A stretch of 64,000 bases of DNA from Paenibacillus sp. XY044 (GCF_002257645.1 NZ_NQMO01000001.1:1350065-1414064); one strand, 5' to 3'; positions 34,610-43,820 are shown, counted from the stretch's first letter. The notes: generated by a model not told the origin, from the sequence alone. A program made the numbers and translations.

Positions 34610-34705
34610 TAACGCTTTCCGCTGCAGCATCCATATATGATACAATGGAGCATATTGGTATTTATACAATGGTCAATTCTAGAACTTGGGAGAGGGGCTT
34701 TGCAC

Positions 34706-36505
34706 ATGTCGAAAATTTTAACGCGGACCGAAGTGCCAGTCGAAACCACCTGGAATCTGGATGATATCTTTCCGTCTAAAGAAGCGTGGGAGCAAGAACT
34801 GATGGATATTCAGCGGGATATCGGCACGGTCGCGAAGTATGAGGGCAAACTTGGCGAAGGCGCCGGTACTTTGCTGGCCTGCCTGCTGGCCCAGGAAGAG
34901 CTTTCCGGCAGAATGAGCCGTGCCGGAGCTTATGCGTACCTGCATCAGTCCGGCGACAGCATCAATCCGGAGAATCAGACGAACGCTTCGAAAGCGCGCG
35001 ACCTTGCTTCGCAGGTCAGCTCGGCGTTGTCTTTTATCAAATCCGAAATCATTGCGCTTCCGGACGGCACGATTGACCAGTACATAGCAGATCAGCCTGA
35101 AATGCGGGAATTCGTGCGCAGCCTTCGCCTGCTCCTGCAAACGAAGTCCCACCGCTTGACGGCGGAAACGGAGAAGGTGCTGGCCTCGCTGGGCGAGGTA
35201 TTGGATGCTCCATACCGTATTTATGAACGGAGCAAGCTGGCCGACATGACGTTTAAGACGGCGATTGACGGCCAAGGGGAAGAAGTCCCGGTCTCCTTTG
35301 CCTTGTATGAGAATAAATATTGCGAATCTCCTGATACGAAACTGCGCCGCAACTCGTTTAAAGCGTTCAGCGACACGCTGCACAAATACCGCAATACGTT
35401 TGCCGAGGCTTATGGCACCGAAGTCAAGCGCCAGGTTATTGAATCCCGTCTGCGCGGATACGAGTCCGTGACCGACATGCTTCTGCAGCCTCAGCAGGTC
35501 ACCAAAGAAATGTACGATAACATCCTGGATATTTTGCAGGAGGAGCTGGCGCCGCATATGCGCAGATATGCCGCTCTCAAGAAAAAGGTGCTCCAACTGG
35601 ACGAGATGACGTTTGCTGACCTGAAAGCGCCGCTCGATCCGGGATACAATCCGGAAATATCTTTCCAGGAAGCCGGGGATCTGATCAAGGAAGCTTTGGC
35701 CGTCCTCGGACCGGAGTACGGGGAAATCGTATCGGAAGCTTTCCGCGGCAGATGGGTTGATTACGCGGACAATGCCGGCAAACGCACGGGAGCCTTTTGC
35801 TCGTCGATTCCGGGCGTACACTCGTATATTCTAATCAGCTGGTCTGACAGCATGCGTGGCGCGTTTACGCTCGCTCACGAAGTAGGGCATGCCGGCCATT
35901 TGATGCTCGCAGGGAAATACCAGCGGCTGACGAATGCCCGTCCGTCGCTGTATTTTATCGAAGCACCGTCTACCATGAACGAGCTCTTGCTGGCGGATCA
36001 TTTGCTGGCACAGTCCGATGAACCTAGAATGCGCCGCTGGGTGATTTCGCAGCTGCTCGGCACGTACTTCCACAATTTTGTGACGCATTTATTGGAAGGG
36101 GAGCTGCAGCGGAGAGTTTACGATCTGGCCATGAAAAATGTGCCGATCACCGCAGTAACCTTATGCGAGCTGAAAGGCGATATTCTGTCGTCGTTCTGGG
36201 GAGCGGACGTGGTCATTGACGAAGAAGCCAAGTTAACCTGGATGCGGCAGCCGCATTACTATATGAGCTTGTATCCTTACACCTACGCGGCTGGTCTCTC
36301 TGCATCCACTGCCGTAGCCAAGCTGATTCGGGAGGAAGGACAGCCTGCGGTGGACCGCTGGCTCGAAGTATTAAAAGCCGGAGGCTCCATGAGTCCCCTG
36401 GAGCTGATGAAGCTGGCCGGCGTGGATATGTCGCAGCCTGATCCGATCCGTAGTGCGGCCGCTTATGTCGGTTCTCTGATCGATGAGCTTGAAAGTTTGT
36501 ATTGA
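34706..36505 (+). CDS. pepF: M3 family oligoendopeptidase F
   Basis: 599 residues, the standard PepF length. The zinc motif is H391-E-x-x-H395 in AHEVGHAGHLML, with the third ligand Glu in FIEAPSTMNELLLADHLL. An N-terminal oligopeptidase F domain (ETTWNLDDIFPSKEAWEQEL) is present. It cleaves 7-17-residue peptides in the cytosol. GGGAGAGGGG lies before the ATG. A terminator with a perfect 11-bp stem follows. Confidence 0.95.
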   Translation: MSKILTRTEVPVETTWNLDDIFPSKEAWEQELMDIQRDIGTVAKYEGKLGEGAGTLLACLLAQEELSGRMSRAGAYAYLHQSGDSINPENQTNASKARDLASQVSSALSFIKSEIIALPDGTIDQYIADQPEMREFVRSLRLLLQTKSHRLTAETEKVLASLGEVLDAPYRIYERSKLADMTFKTAIDGQGEEVPVSFALYENKYCESPDTKLRRNSFKAFSDTLHKYRNTFAEAYGTEVKRQVIESRLRGYESVTDMLLQPQQVTKEMYDNILDILQEELAPHMRRYAALKKKVLQLDEMTFADLKAPLDPGYNPEISFQEAGDLIKEALAVLGPEYGEIVSEAFRGRWVDYADNAGKRTGAFCSSIPGVHSYILISWSDSMRGAFTLAHEVGHAGHLMLAGKYQRLTNARPSLYFIEAPSTMNELLLADHLLAQSDEPRMRRWVISQLLGTYFHNFVTHLLEGELQRRVYDLAMKNVPITAVTLCELKGDILSSFWGADVVIDEEAKLTWMRQPHYYMSLYPYTYAAGLSASTAVAKLIREEGQPAVDRWLEVLKAGGSMSPLELMKLAGVDMSQPDPIRSAAAYVGSLIDELESLY

Positions 36506-36523
36506 TTTTTATATGGAAGAGAT

Positions 36524-36557
36524 GAAAGGTCCGGATTTTCCGGACCTTTCTTTTTTT
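36524..36557 (+). terminator. Rho-independent terminator of pepF
   Basis: GAAAGGTCCGG (36524-36534) and its complement (36540-36550) close an ATTTT loop and are followed by seven T. Confidence 0.95.
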
Positions 36558-36646
36558 GAGCGATGACAAACCGAATCGTTATAAATCATTTGACATCTGA
36601 ATCCCTACCATATTAGTCTGATTAAAACGATGAAGGAGGAATTCGC

Positions 36647-37819
36647 ATGGCCAATCCCGGTTTAACGAATGCCGGTTCCGCTGCGGAGCTGCAGGAACGC
36701 TTAGTGGACATCCGCCGCGATCTGCACCAGGAGCCCGAATTATCCAATGAAGAGTTCGAAACGACGCGCAAAATCAAAGCGTGGCTGAAGGAAGCCAATA
36801 TTGAAATTTTGGATTTACCTAACTTGAAGACGGGGGTTATCGCCCAAATCGGGACCGGCAATGAACCGATCATGGCACTGCGGGCAGATATTGATGCGCT
36901 GCCGATCGACGAAGAGGTGGACGTTCCGTTCCGATCCAAGTATTCGGGGAAAATGCATGCATGCGGCCATGATTTTCATACGACCGTCGCATTGGGAGCA
37001 GCCTATCTGCTGAAGGAAAAAGAGGACGAGCTGCAAGGAACGGTGCGTATCATTTTTCAGCCGGCGGAAGAGACTGGACACGGTGCTAAAGACGTGGTGA
37101 ATTCAGGAGGATTGGAAGGCGTTTCGGCGATCTTCGGCCTTCACAATTCGCCGGAGCTTGCGGTTGGGGAGCTGGGCACATGCGAAGGCGCCATCACCGC
37201 CGGCGTCGACCGGTTCGAAATCGTCATTAACGGAATCGGCGCCCATGCGGCGACGCCTGAGAAAGGGACCGATGCGATCGTAGCCGCATCCCAAATTATT
37301 CTGGCTTTGCAAACGATCAGCAGCCGCCGGGTTAGCGCACTGGATGCCGTCGTAGTTAGCGTAACCCGCATCTCCGGCGGGAATACATGGAACGTCCTTC
37401 CCGGAACGGTGGAGCTTGAGGGGACGGTCAGAACGCTGGATGTGGAAGTGCAGAAGCGGATTCCGGACACGATCCGCCAGATCATTGACGGGATTGGGGC
37501 TTCTGCGGGCGTCTCGGCCGAGTTGAAATGGTACCCGGGGCCGCTCGCCACGATCAACGATCCTTACTGGGCCCAATTTGCCAGCGAAGCGGCGGAGGAA
37601 TCCGGGTATGTCACCAAAGTGCTTGGACCCAGCATGGGAGGAGAGGATTTCTCCTATTATCTTCAGCAAATTCCCGGCGCATTTGTGTACGTGGGGTCCA
37701 ACTCGCCCTATGCACTGCACCATCCGAAATTTAATCCGGAAGAGGACGCCTTGCTCCCAGCGGCTGAATATTACAGCCATCTGGCGATACGGTGCCTGAA
37801 CGAATTGAATACTCGATAA
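36647..37819 (+). CDS. M20 family amidohydrolase (hippurate / N-acyl amino acid hydrolase type)
   Basis: 390 residues. Metal-binding motifs are typical of the M20D group: MHACGHDFHTTVALGAA, QPAEETGHGAKDVV and the late GPSMGGEDFSYYLQQIPGAF. A dimerisation lid domain (about 180-290) interrupts the catalytic fold. It hydrolyses N-acyl amino acids such as hippurate or indole-acetyl amino acids; the substrate is unproven. AAGGAGGA precedes the ATG. The stop codon is inside the terminator stem. Confidence 0.92.
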   Translation: MANPGLTNAGSAAELQERLVDIRRDLHQEPELSNEEFETTRKIKAWLKEANIEILDLPNLKTGVIAQIGTGNEPIMALRADIDALPIDEEVDVPFRSKYSGKMHACGHDFHTTVALGAAYLLKEKEDELQGTVRIIFQPAEETGHGAKDVVNSGGLEGVSAIFGLHNSPELAVGELGTCEGAITAGVDRFEIVINGIGAHAATPEKGTDAIVAASQIILALQTISSRRVSALDAVVVSVTRISGGNTWNVLPGTVELEGTVRTLDVEVQKRIPDTIRQIIDGIGASAGVSAELKWYPGPLATINDPYWAQFASEAAEESGYVTKVLGPSMGGEDFSYYLQQIPGAFVYVGSNSPYALHHPKFNPEEDALLPAAEYYSHLAIRCLNELNTR

Positions 37820-37843
37820 GCCGCGAGCTTCGCGGCTTTTTTT
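37818..37843 (+). terminator. Rho-independent terminator of the M20 gene
   Basis: AAGCCGCGA (37818-37826) and TCGCGGCTT (37830-37838) close a GCT loop and run into TTTTTTT. The stem includes the stop codon. Confidence 0.92.
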
Positions 37844-38003
37844 ATTCCCTATTTTCCACCTCCTTACAGTCGTTGCGACATGGATAGGACGCGTGGGCAT
37901 CCCAGGATTGAGCGATCGATCCCAAAGCCATGACAATCCGGCCGGTAATGTTTAAAATGGATGGTAATCGTACGATAGTATGCCACATACAGAGGAGACA
38001 TTT

Positions 38004-38018
38004 ATGAATGGTCGATAG
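38004..38018 (+). CDS. Four-codon overlapping leader ORF before fetA
   Basis: ATG-AAT-GGT-CGA-TAG encodes MNGR. Its ATG is 6 bases after AGAGGAG, whereas the real start at 38008 is 10 bases after it, so both may compete for one ribosome site. It may be chance. Confidence 0.25.
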   Translation: MNGR

Positions 38019-38685
38019 CATCTTGTCATTTACGAATTTAAGCAAAACGATATCCACGGTCGCTAACAGAACACTCTTTGCGCAAATGTCCGGCACCGTC
38101 CCTTCAGGGGAAAAAATCGTATTCGTCGGGCCATCCGGCCAGGGCAAAAGCACCCTGCTGCGCATTCTGGGCCTGCTGGATGAAGCGGACAGCGGGGAGT
38201 TAGTGCTGCTCGGAAAGCCGCTGCAGCAGTGGGACCCCCAAGCCTGGCGCATGAACGTCTGTTACGTCAGTCAAACGCCGGTCATGCTTGAGGGCTCGAT
38301 TGAGGATAATCTGCGTACGGTGAGCAGGCTGCATCATACGGAATATGATCCATCCTATGCGGCTCACCTGATGTCAAGCGTTGGGCTTGGAGACATGGGG
38401 CTGTCCAAAGAAGCTTCCACCCTCTCAGGCGGTGAAAAGCAGCGGGTGGCTCTCGTGCGGTCCTTATTGCTGCGGCCAAAGCTTCTGCTGCTGGATGAGA
38501 TCACTTCCTCGCTCGACGATGTCAGCAAATATGCAGTCGAGCATCTGATCACGGACATCAACCGGCAAGAGGGAACGGGTTATGTCTGGATATCCCATGA
38601 TCGCGAGCAAGCGGCACGGATCGGGGAAAGGGTTTGGTCGCTCTCCAATGGGACAGTGTCCGAGGGAGGGATAGCATGTCTCTAA
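38008..38685 (+). CDS. ABC transporter ATP-binding protein, FetA-like (iron export)
   Basis: 225 residues. Walker A VGPSGQGKSTLLRIL, Q-loop CYVSQTPVML, signature LSGGEKQRVALVRSL and Walker B LLLLDEITSSLDD are intact. The partner gene encodes a UPF0014 permease, so the pair resembles FetAB (YbbLM) of E. coli, which exports iron and increases oxidative stress resistance. The gene overlaps its partner by 10 bases. Confidence 0.85.
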   Translation: MVDSILSFTNLSKTISTVANRTLFAQMSGTVPSGEKIVFVGPSGQGKSTLLRILGLLDEADSGELVLLGKPLQQWDPQAWRMNVCYVSQTPVMLEGSIEDNLRTVSRLHHTEYDPSYAAHLMSSVGLGDMGLSKEASTLSGGEKQRVALVRSLLLRPKLLLLDEITSSLDDVSKYAVEHLITDINRQEGTGYVWISHDREQAARIGERVWSLSNGTVSEGGIACL

Positions 38686-39431
38686 TTGCGCTGGCTTCGA
38701 CGCTTGTATTTATTGCAGTATCCGTCGGCATATCCATATGGCAGAAGCTTGGACTCGAACGGGATATTCTGTTTGGAACGATTCGTTCTGCGATTCAACT
38801 GCTGGCTGTCGGGTTTGTTCTTCAATACATATTTGGCACACAACATCTGCTGCTCGTTGCATTGATCCTCGTCGTTATGATTGCGGTAGCTACCTGGAAT
38901 GCAGGCAAGCGCGGAAAAGGGCTCCGGCGCATCTATCTGTACGTTGGTTTGACCATTACGATTACAGAAGTGGTGACGATGGGGTTGCTGCTCTTTCTAA
39001 GCATTATCCCGCTCACGGCTCGCTATGTTATTCCAATCAGCGGCATGACCATCGGGAACGCCATGGTCGTGTCCAGTTTGTTTCTGAACCAAATGAAACG
39101 GGAAGCAGTGACCTCGAGGGGAGAAGTGGAAACGCTGCTGTCTCTCGGCGCAAGCCCGCGCCAGGCGATCCATCGAATGCTGAACCGCTCGGCGCGTTCC
39201 AGCATGATCCCGACGATCGACGGGATGAAGACCGTCGGGCTCGTCCAACTGCCCGGCATGATGACCGGTATGATCGTGGCCGGGGCCAGTCCGCTGGAGG
39301 CGGTCCGTTATCAAATCCTGATCATGTTTGCGTTCGCTTCGTCGGCGGCGTTGACCAGCATTTTGCTGGCCCTGATGAGCTATCGGTTATGGTTCGGGAA
39401 GCTGGGCCAATTTATGCGTTCGGACTCGTAA
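38676..39431 (+). CDS. UPF0014 family permease, FetB-like
   Basis: 251 residues, about six membrane segments. Family blocks are ILFGTIRSAIQLLAVGFVLQ, IPISGMTIGNAMVVSSLFLN, EVETLLSLGASPRQAI and VGLVQLPGMMTGMIVAGASP. It is the membrane part of an iron exporter in E. coli. GGGAGGG precedes the ATG at 38676, inside the ATPase gene, so translation is coupled. Confidence 0.88.
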   Translation: MSLIALASTLVFIAVSVGISIWQKLGLERDILFGTIRSAIQLLAVGFVLQYIFGTQHLLLVALILVVMIAVATWNAGKRGKGLRRIYLYVGLTITITEVVTMGLLLFLSIIPLTARYVIPISGMTIGNAMVVSSLFLNQMKREAVTSRGEVETLLSLGASPRQAIHRMLNRSARSSMIPTIDGMKTVGLVQLPGMMTGMIVAGASPLEAVRYQILIMFAFASSAALTSILLALMSYRLWFGKLGQFMRSDS

Positions 39432-39518
39432 TAAATAACCTCTACAAAGTGAGAACTTGCTTTACTGTTGATTTCTGTGGTTTGTGAAGACGCTGATTGT
39501 TTTACATTAGGTCATAGT

Positions 39519-39555
39519 AAAAAAAGGCGGCGGGATTTGGACCCGCTGCCCTTTT
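39519..39555 (-). terminator. Terminator of the COG4705 gene, possibly bidirectional
   Basis: GGCGGCGGG (39526-39534) pairs with CCCGCTGCC (39542-39550). The minus strand then reads six or more T; the plus strand has CTTTTC only. Confidence 0.85.
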
Positions 39556-39566
39556 CAATGAACCGT

Positions 39567-40394
39567 CTATTTTCCGGTGATATGGTGCGGACCGGTTAGA
39601 TTTTCGTTTGTTTGAGATCTAGACAAATAAATGATCAAGGCCACAATGATGACGAGGAAGAAAGCGCTGGTTCCCACGGTTCCAAGCCCAAGGCCGCCGT
39701 CGCCAGGCGCCTGCGACAGATAATCGCCGAGGGATGCGCCGAACGGTCTTGTCAAGATATAAGCGAGCCAGAAGGCGAGAACGGCATTCAGCTTGATGCC
39801 GTAATATGCCAAGCTGATGATACCGATGATCGATGCAAACATGAGTGCCGAAATCAGGTATCCCAAGTTCATCGTCTCGGCGATGAGGTCTCCTGCGGCT
39901 GTGCCTAAAGCAAATGTAAACAAAATGGCCAGCCAATAGAAAGCTTCGCGTTTCTGCGTCGTAATGGAATGGATCGAAAGCGTCTTTTCGCTTGCGTACC
40001 AAACCACGAAAACTGCAATCAGCAGGATGGCAAACACACTGGTGCTCGTTTCCAGCGGAACTCCGAGGTTATCGGTCAGATTATCGGTGATCAAAGTGCC
40101 GACCACGCTGATTAATACGACCGATAGCCAATAGATCCACGGCACATACTTATCCGCCTTGAACTGTAGAACCAGAGATCCGATCAAAAGCATCGTCATC
40201 AGCAGAGTCGTTACGGTCAGTCCAAGGTTGAGGTTTTCGTTCAGCAGATCCGCTGCCGTCTCTCCAACGGTCGTTGCCATGATTTTAATGATCCAAAAAA
40301 AGATGGTGACTTGCGGCACTTTGCTTAACATCCGCCTTTCCGGACTCATGGGCGGTTGGATCAAGCCCTCCTTATTATGCGTAAACTGTTCCAT
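39567..40394 (-). CDS. COG4705-type integral membrane protein
   Basis: 275 residues with about eight membrane segments and no known catalytic motif. Its internal repeats suggest duplicated units: ATTVGETAADLLNENLNLG, LGTAAGDLIAETMNLGY and the weaker FGASLGDYLSQ each carry a G-(D/E)-x-(A/L)-(A/I) core followed by an asparagine- or serine-rich turn. Family members are annotated only as uncharacterised membrane-anchored proteins. It is convergent with fetAB. A promoter is not obvious in 40395-40681, which holds GGAGG for the start and the NlpC upstream region. Confidence 0.8.
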   Translation of the reverse strand: MEQFTHNKEGLIQPPMSPERRMLSKVPQVTIFFWIIKIMATTVGETAADLLNENLNLGLTVTTLLMTMLLIGSLVLQFKADKYVPWIYWLSVVLISVVGTLITDNLTDNLGVPLETSTSVFAILLIAVFVVWYASEKTLSIHSITTQKREAFYWLAILFTFALGTAAGDLIAETMNLGYLISALMFASIIGIISLAYYGIKLNAVLAFWLAYILTRPFGASLGDYLSQAPGDGGLGLGTVGTSAFFLVIIVALIIYLSRSQTNENLTGPHHITGK

Positions 40395-40575
40395 CTACAT
40401 CCTCCTCTATCGTCATAGAAACCACCTCCACTGCTTGCTCATGCTGCCTGAGTTGAGTCGGTTTTGTCCATGAGTGTAACAGCTGAGAATGAGAAATTTC
40501 TGTGAAAATGCACTATGTTTAAACGTACTGCGCAGCAGGCGCTTGGATAAAATTGCTTTTGGATGATATTGGACA

Positions 40576-40609
40576 TTCTCATCCGTTTTTAATTTTCATC
40601 CTCTATAAC
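40576..40609 (+). promoter_or_regulatory. Partial TTCTCAT repeat and -10 before the NlpC/P60 gene
   Basis: TTCTCAT (40576-40582) is followed 11 bp later by the weaker TTTTAAT and 17 bp later by TTTTCAT. TATAAC lies at 40604-40609. It resembles the repeats ahead of the two-component genes at 41659, but less perfectly. Confidence 0.4.
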
Positions 40610-40681
40610 TAGTTGTGAAGGGTAAAGTGCTAATCCGCATGGATTTCACTCATCCAATACGACTTTTAGGGAGGGTCTTAT

Positions 40682-41455
40682 ATGAATAACAACACGAACC
40701 TCATCAGAAAGAGCCGTATCGGCAAAACTTTTATGGGAATCGGCTTGTGCCTTTCCGTTGTTTTTTCCGGAAGTATGCTCTTGCCGGCCCATTCCGTTCA
40801 TGCGGCATCCGTACAAGGCAGCTCCGTGGCGGATCAAGTCACCGCGACAGGTAAACAGTTTCTAGGCGTTCGCTATCAATTTGGAGCACCATCCGGCCGA
40901 ACGGACGAATTCGATTGTTCCTCATTCACACAATATGTCTTTAAGCAAAACGGTATCGATCTGCCACGTTCATCAAGAGAGCAATCGCAGGTAGGTACGC
41001 CGGTGTCCAAGGATCAATTGCAGCCGGGGGACTTGGTTTTCTCTGATACGAATCATGACGGCGTCATCAATCATGTCAGCATTTATATAGGCAATGGACA
41101 GCTGCTGAATACCTACAGAGTCGGTATTGGCGTGACGGTGTCCGATTTTGCAGGAAGCACCTGGGATAAAACCTTTGTAACCGCTCGTCGCGTCATCTCC
41201 GACAATGGACAGGCTTCCGGCGGGCAGACAGCAAGCAGCCAGGCTTCGAACGAACATAGCAATAACGGACAGAATGCAAGCAGCCAAGATTCCAATGGAC
41301 AGGATTCTGCCGATGCGTCAGTCACTGTACCATCGGCATCTGACGACCAAAGCGATTCCGTGCAAAAGCCGACAAATGAACAGAAGCATGCCTCCCAACA
41401 TCATTGGAGAAAATCCGAAAGTGCAGATGGAGATCATCAAAAAAGGGAACAATAG
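40682..41455 (+). CDS. Secreted NlpC/P60 peptidoglycan endopeptidase
   Basis: 257 residues. Signal peptide to about residue 43 (GIGLCLSVVFSGSMLLPAHS). An NlpC/P60 domain at about 50-165 has catalytic Cys in FDCSSFTQYVF and His in NHVSIYIGNG, with the third residue in the NTYRVG region. It cuts gamma-D-glutamyl-diaminopimelate type bonds in the wall. The C-terminal 85 residues are a Ser/Gln/Asn-rich low-complexity tail with repeated ASSQ-S-N units, probably a wall linker. GGGAGGG precedes the ATG. It may be co-regulated with the two-component system that follows. Confidence 0.9.
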   Translation: MNNNTNLIRKSRIGKTFMGIGLCLSVVFSGSMLLPAHSVHAASVQGSSVADQVTATGKQFLGVRYQFGAPSGRTDEFDCSSFTQYVFKQNGIDLPRSSREQSQVGTPVSKDQLQPGDLVFSDTNHDGVINHVSIYIGNGQLLNTYRVGIGVTVSDFAGSTWDKTFVTARRVISDNGQASGGQTASSQASNEHSNNGQNASSQDSNGQDSADASVTVPSASDDQSDSVQKPTNEQKHASQHHWRKSESADGDHQKREQ

Positions 41456-41468
41456 AAAAGCATTCAAG

Positions 41469-41496
41469 GCAGAGTCTCTTAGGGGCTCTGCTTTTT
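41469..41496 (+). terminator. Rho-independent terminator of the NlpC/P60 gene
   Basis: GCAGAG (41469-41474) and CTCTGC (41486-41491) with flanking pairs, followed by TTTTTG. Confidence 0.8.
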
Positions 41497-41591
41497 GTAT
41501 ACAGAAAATGTTAGGAAGGATTATCATTTGTTTACAATTTCAAGGTATGATCAAACTAGTACTGAATGTTAAAAAGGCATCGGTACCTATC

Positions 41592-41623
41592 TTCTCATCG
41601 ATTTCTCATGGAATTCCTATATC
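41592..41623 (+). promoter_or_regulatory. Direct repeat (TTCTCAT-N4-TTCTCAT) upstream of the two-component genes
   Basis: TTCTCAT at 41592-41598 and 41603-41609, an 11-bp period as used by OmpR-type regulators. TATATC at 41618-41623 could be the -10. It suggests autoregulation. Confidence 0.6.
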
Positions 41624-41658
41624 ATTGTCATCGTAGCTGTAACCTGGAGGAGATATCA

Positions 41659-42336
41659 ATGAAACGGATACTTATTATAGAAGACGAAAAAAGCCTCGTG
41701 CGCTTCATCCAGCTGGAACTTGAGCATGAGCAATTTTATGTGAAGGCCGCCTTTGACGGATCCAGCGGACTTCAGCTTGCTTTGGCGGAGGAATGGGATT
41801 TGATCCTGCTGGACATCATGCTGCCTCATTTGGATGGGGTAGAAGTGTGCCGCAGGCTCAGAGAAACGAAAAGCACCCCGGTGATCATGCTCACAGCGAG
41901 AGACGGCCTCGAAGATCGGGTGCAAGGCCTTGATAGCGGTGCCGATGACTATATCGCCAAACCGTTTGACATCGAGGAGCTTCTGGCCCGCATGCGCGCG
42001 ATATTCCGCAGGATGGAGATGCAGGATCAACAGAATCGGGCAATTCTGACTTTCCGGGACATCACCGTGGATCTGGATGCCAGAGTAGCTACCCGGAGCG
42101 GAAACCCAATCGAGCTGACCAAGCGTGAATTCGACCTGCTGGTCGTGTTTATGAAACATCCAAACCTGGTCCAGACGAGAGATATGCTGCTTGATTTGGT
42201 ATGGGGCTACGATTCGCAGGTGGAGACAAATGTGGTCGATGTGTACGTTCGGTATTTGCGGAATAAACTGGACTCTCCCGGAGAAGAAAGCGTCATCCAA
42301 ACCGTGCGCGGAATGGGATATGTGATGCGCCCATGA
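41659..42336 (+). CDS. OmpR/PhoB family response regulator (YkoG/ArlR-like)
   Basis: 225 residues with D52 in LILLDIMLPHLDGVEVC, lysine in DDYIAKPFDIEELLARM, and a C-terminal winged helix (LTKREFDLLVVFMKHPNLVQ, VYVRYLRNKL, VRGMGYVMRP). The ATG at 41659 has TGGAGGAG seven bases upstream. The stop overlaps the kinase start by four bases. The DNA repeats nearby and the envelope genes downstream are candidate targets. Confidence 0.92.
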   Translation: MKRILIIEDEKSLVRFIQLELEHEQFYVKAAFDGSSGLQLALAEEWDLILLDIMLPHLDGVEVCRRLRETKSTPVIMLTARDGLEDRVQGLDSGADDYIAKPFDIEELLARMRAIFRRMEMQDQQNRAILTFRDITVDLDARVATRSGNPIELTKREFDLLVVFMKHPNLVQTRDMLLDLVWGYDSQVETNVVDVYVRYLRNKLDSPGEESVIQTVRGMGYVMRP

Positions 42337-43739
42337 AGCGGATGACCGATTGGCTCAAGCGGCTGCCTGTCATATGGAAGCTGATGATTGGCGCAACCCT
42401 GCTGATTTTCATGCTGTTCGCTACATACAATTTTGCCCAGTACCTGGTATTGAAGCACTGGATGTTGAAACAGGAACAGGACGCACTTCATGTCATGATG
42501 TCACAGGTTCAGGGTTATTTGAAGGAACAGCCGGCATCCAAGGAATCGCTGGAATCATCGGAAGCGAGCTCCTTCATGCGCAATATTCTCGGTAAAAATC
42601 AAATGATTCGCCTGATTGACGATAATGGGGCGAATCTGATGCTGGTCTCGAACCATTTTAATCCAAAATGGATCACCCCCCGTCCGGGCACAACAAGTTC
42701 TTTGCAGGATGCGTGGCATGAAGAGGATCACATTCTCGTGTACCGGTCGCCGTTTACGTTCAAGAACGACCGGGGAACGATCGAAATTGCGACGAATCTC
42801 GAGACCTTTGACCATTTTAACGCTACACTGCTGTGGGTCATGGTTATCGGAGGTTTTCTGGCCGTATGCATCAGCGCTGCCAGCGGCTGGGCGATCGCCA
42901 AGCAGTTTTTGCGGCCGGTTAAGGCGCTTGCCGTTACCATTCAAAATGTGAAGCAAAACGGGCTTCAAGAACGCGTCGCAAATATCGGAAACGGGGATGA
43001 GTTATCGCAGCTGGCCAGCCTGTTCAATGAGCTGATGGACCAACTGGAAGTGTCTTTCCGCAAGCAAAAGCAGTTCGTGGACGATGCTTCGCATGAGCTC
43101 CGCACGCCCATCACCATTCTGGAAGGCCATTTGAACTTGCTGAACCGGTGGGGGAAAAAGGATCCGGCTATCCTGGAGGAATCGCTGACGGCGTCACTTC
43201 AAGAAGTCCGAAGACTGAAGGGGCTCGTGCAAGGGCTCCTGGCGCTGTCAAGGGCAGATTCCTCGACATTAACTGAACATATCGAGCTTGTCACCATCGA
43301 CCCCTTTTTGGGCCAGACCCTTCAGCGGATGGAGGACTTGTACCCGGAATTTGCTTTTCGCTTGAAAGCAGAGGGGACCGGTACGATGGTGAGGATCAAC
43401 CCGCTTCACCTGGAGCAGATGCTGTTTATCGTCATTGAAAATGCAGTCAAATATTCAGCGGATCATAAAGAAATCGACATTCGCTGCTATGAAGAAAATA
43501 AACGGGTGTGCATATCGATTCAAGATTATGGAATCGGCATCCCGACGGCCGAGATCCAGCATGTATTCGACCGATTTTACCGCGTCGACCGGGCTCGCAG
43601 CCGAGAAATTGGAGGAACAGGCCTAGGTCTGGCGATCGCCAAAAATCTCATTTTGCATTATCAAGGCGAAATCGCGATTACGAGCGTCGAAGACGAAGGA
43701 ACACGCGTAACCTTGTCGTTCCCTGGGATATCTTTCTAA
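42333..43739 (+). CDS. Sensor histidine kinase (YkoH/ArlS-like)
   Basis: 468 residues. TM1 at about 15-35, extracytoplasmic sensor about 36-160, TM2 (LLWVMVIGGFLAVCISAASGW), HAMP, HisKA with H254 in DASHELRTPITILEGH, and HATPase_c (FIVIENAVKYS, QDYGIGIPTAEIQHVFDRFY, GGTGLGLAIAKNLI). Architecture and kinase motifs resemble YkoH of B. subtilis and ArlS of S. aureus. The signal is unknown. Confidence 0.9.
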   Translation: MKRMTDWLKRLPVIWKLMIGATLLIFMLFATYNFAQYLVLKHWMLKQEQDALHVMMSQVQGYLKEQPASKESLESSEASSFMRNILGKNQMIRLIDDNGANLMLVSNHFNPKWITPRPGTTSSLQDAWHEEDHILVYRSPFTFKNDRGTIEIATNLETFDHFNATLLWVMVIGGFLAVCISAASGWAIAKQFLRPVKALAVTIQNVKQNGLQERVANIGNGDELSQLASLFNELMDQLEVSFRKQKQFVDDASHELRTPITILEGHLNLLNRWGKKDPAILEESLTASLQEVRRLKGLVQGLLALSRADSSTLTEHIELVTIDPFLGQTLQRMEDLYPEFAFRLKAEGTGTMVRINPLHLEQMLFIVIENAVKYSADHKEIDIRCYEENKRVCISIQDYGIGIPTAEIQHVFDRFYRVDRARSREIGGTGLGLAIAKNLILHYQGEIAITSVEDEGTRVTLSFPGISF

Positions 43740-43761
43740 AGCCGATGCTTCGTTTGGCTGG

Positions 43762-43795
43762 TTCTCATTAAATTTTCATATTCCTGCGCTAAGCT
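43762..43795 (+). promoter_or_regulatory. Direct repeat (TTCTCAT-N4-TTTTCAT) upstream of the PAP2 gene
   Basis: TTCTCAT (43762-43768) and TTTTCAT (43773-43779) repeat at 11 bp; TAAGCT at 43790-43795 could be a -10. It is the same repeat as before the two-component genes. Confidence 0.55.
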
Positions 43796-43820
43796 GATCT
43801 CTACCGATCGTTATTTAGAA

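Noticed and set aside
34718..35821. 367-codon frame opposite pepF
   Set aside because: It is antisense to a complete M3 peptidase gene with its HExxH motif.
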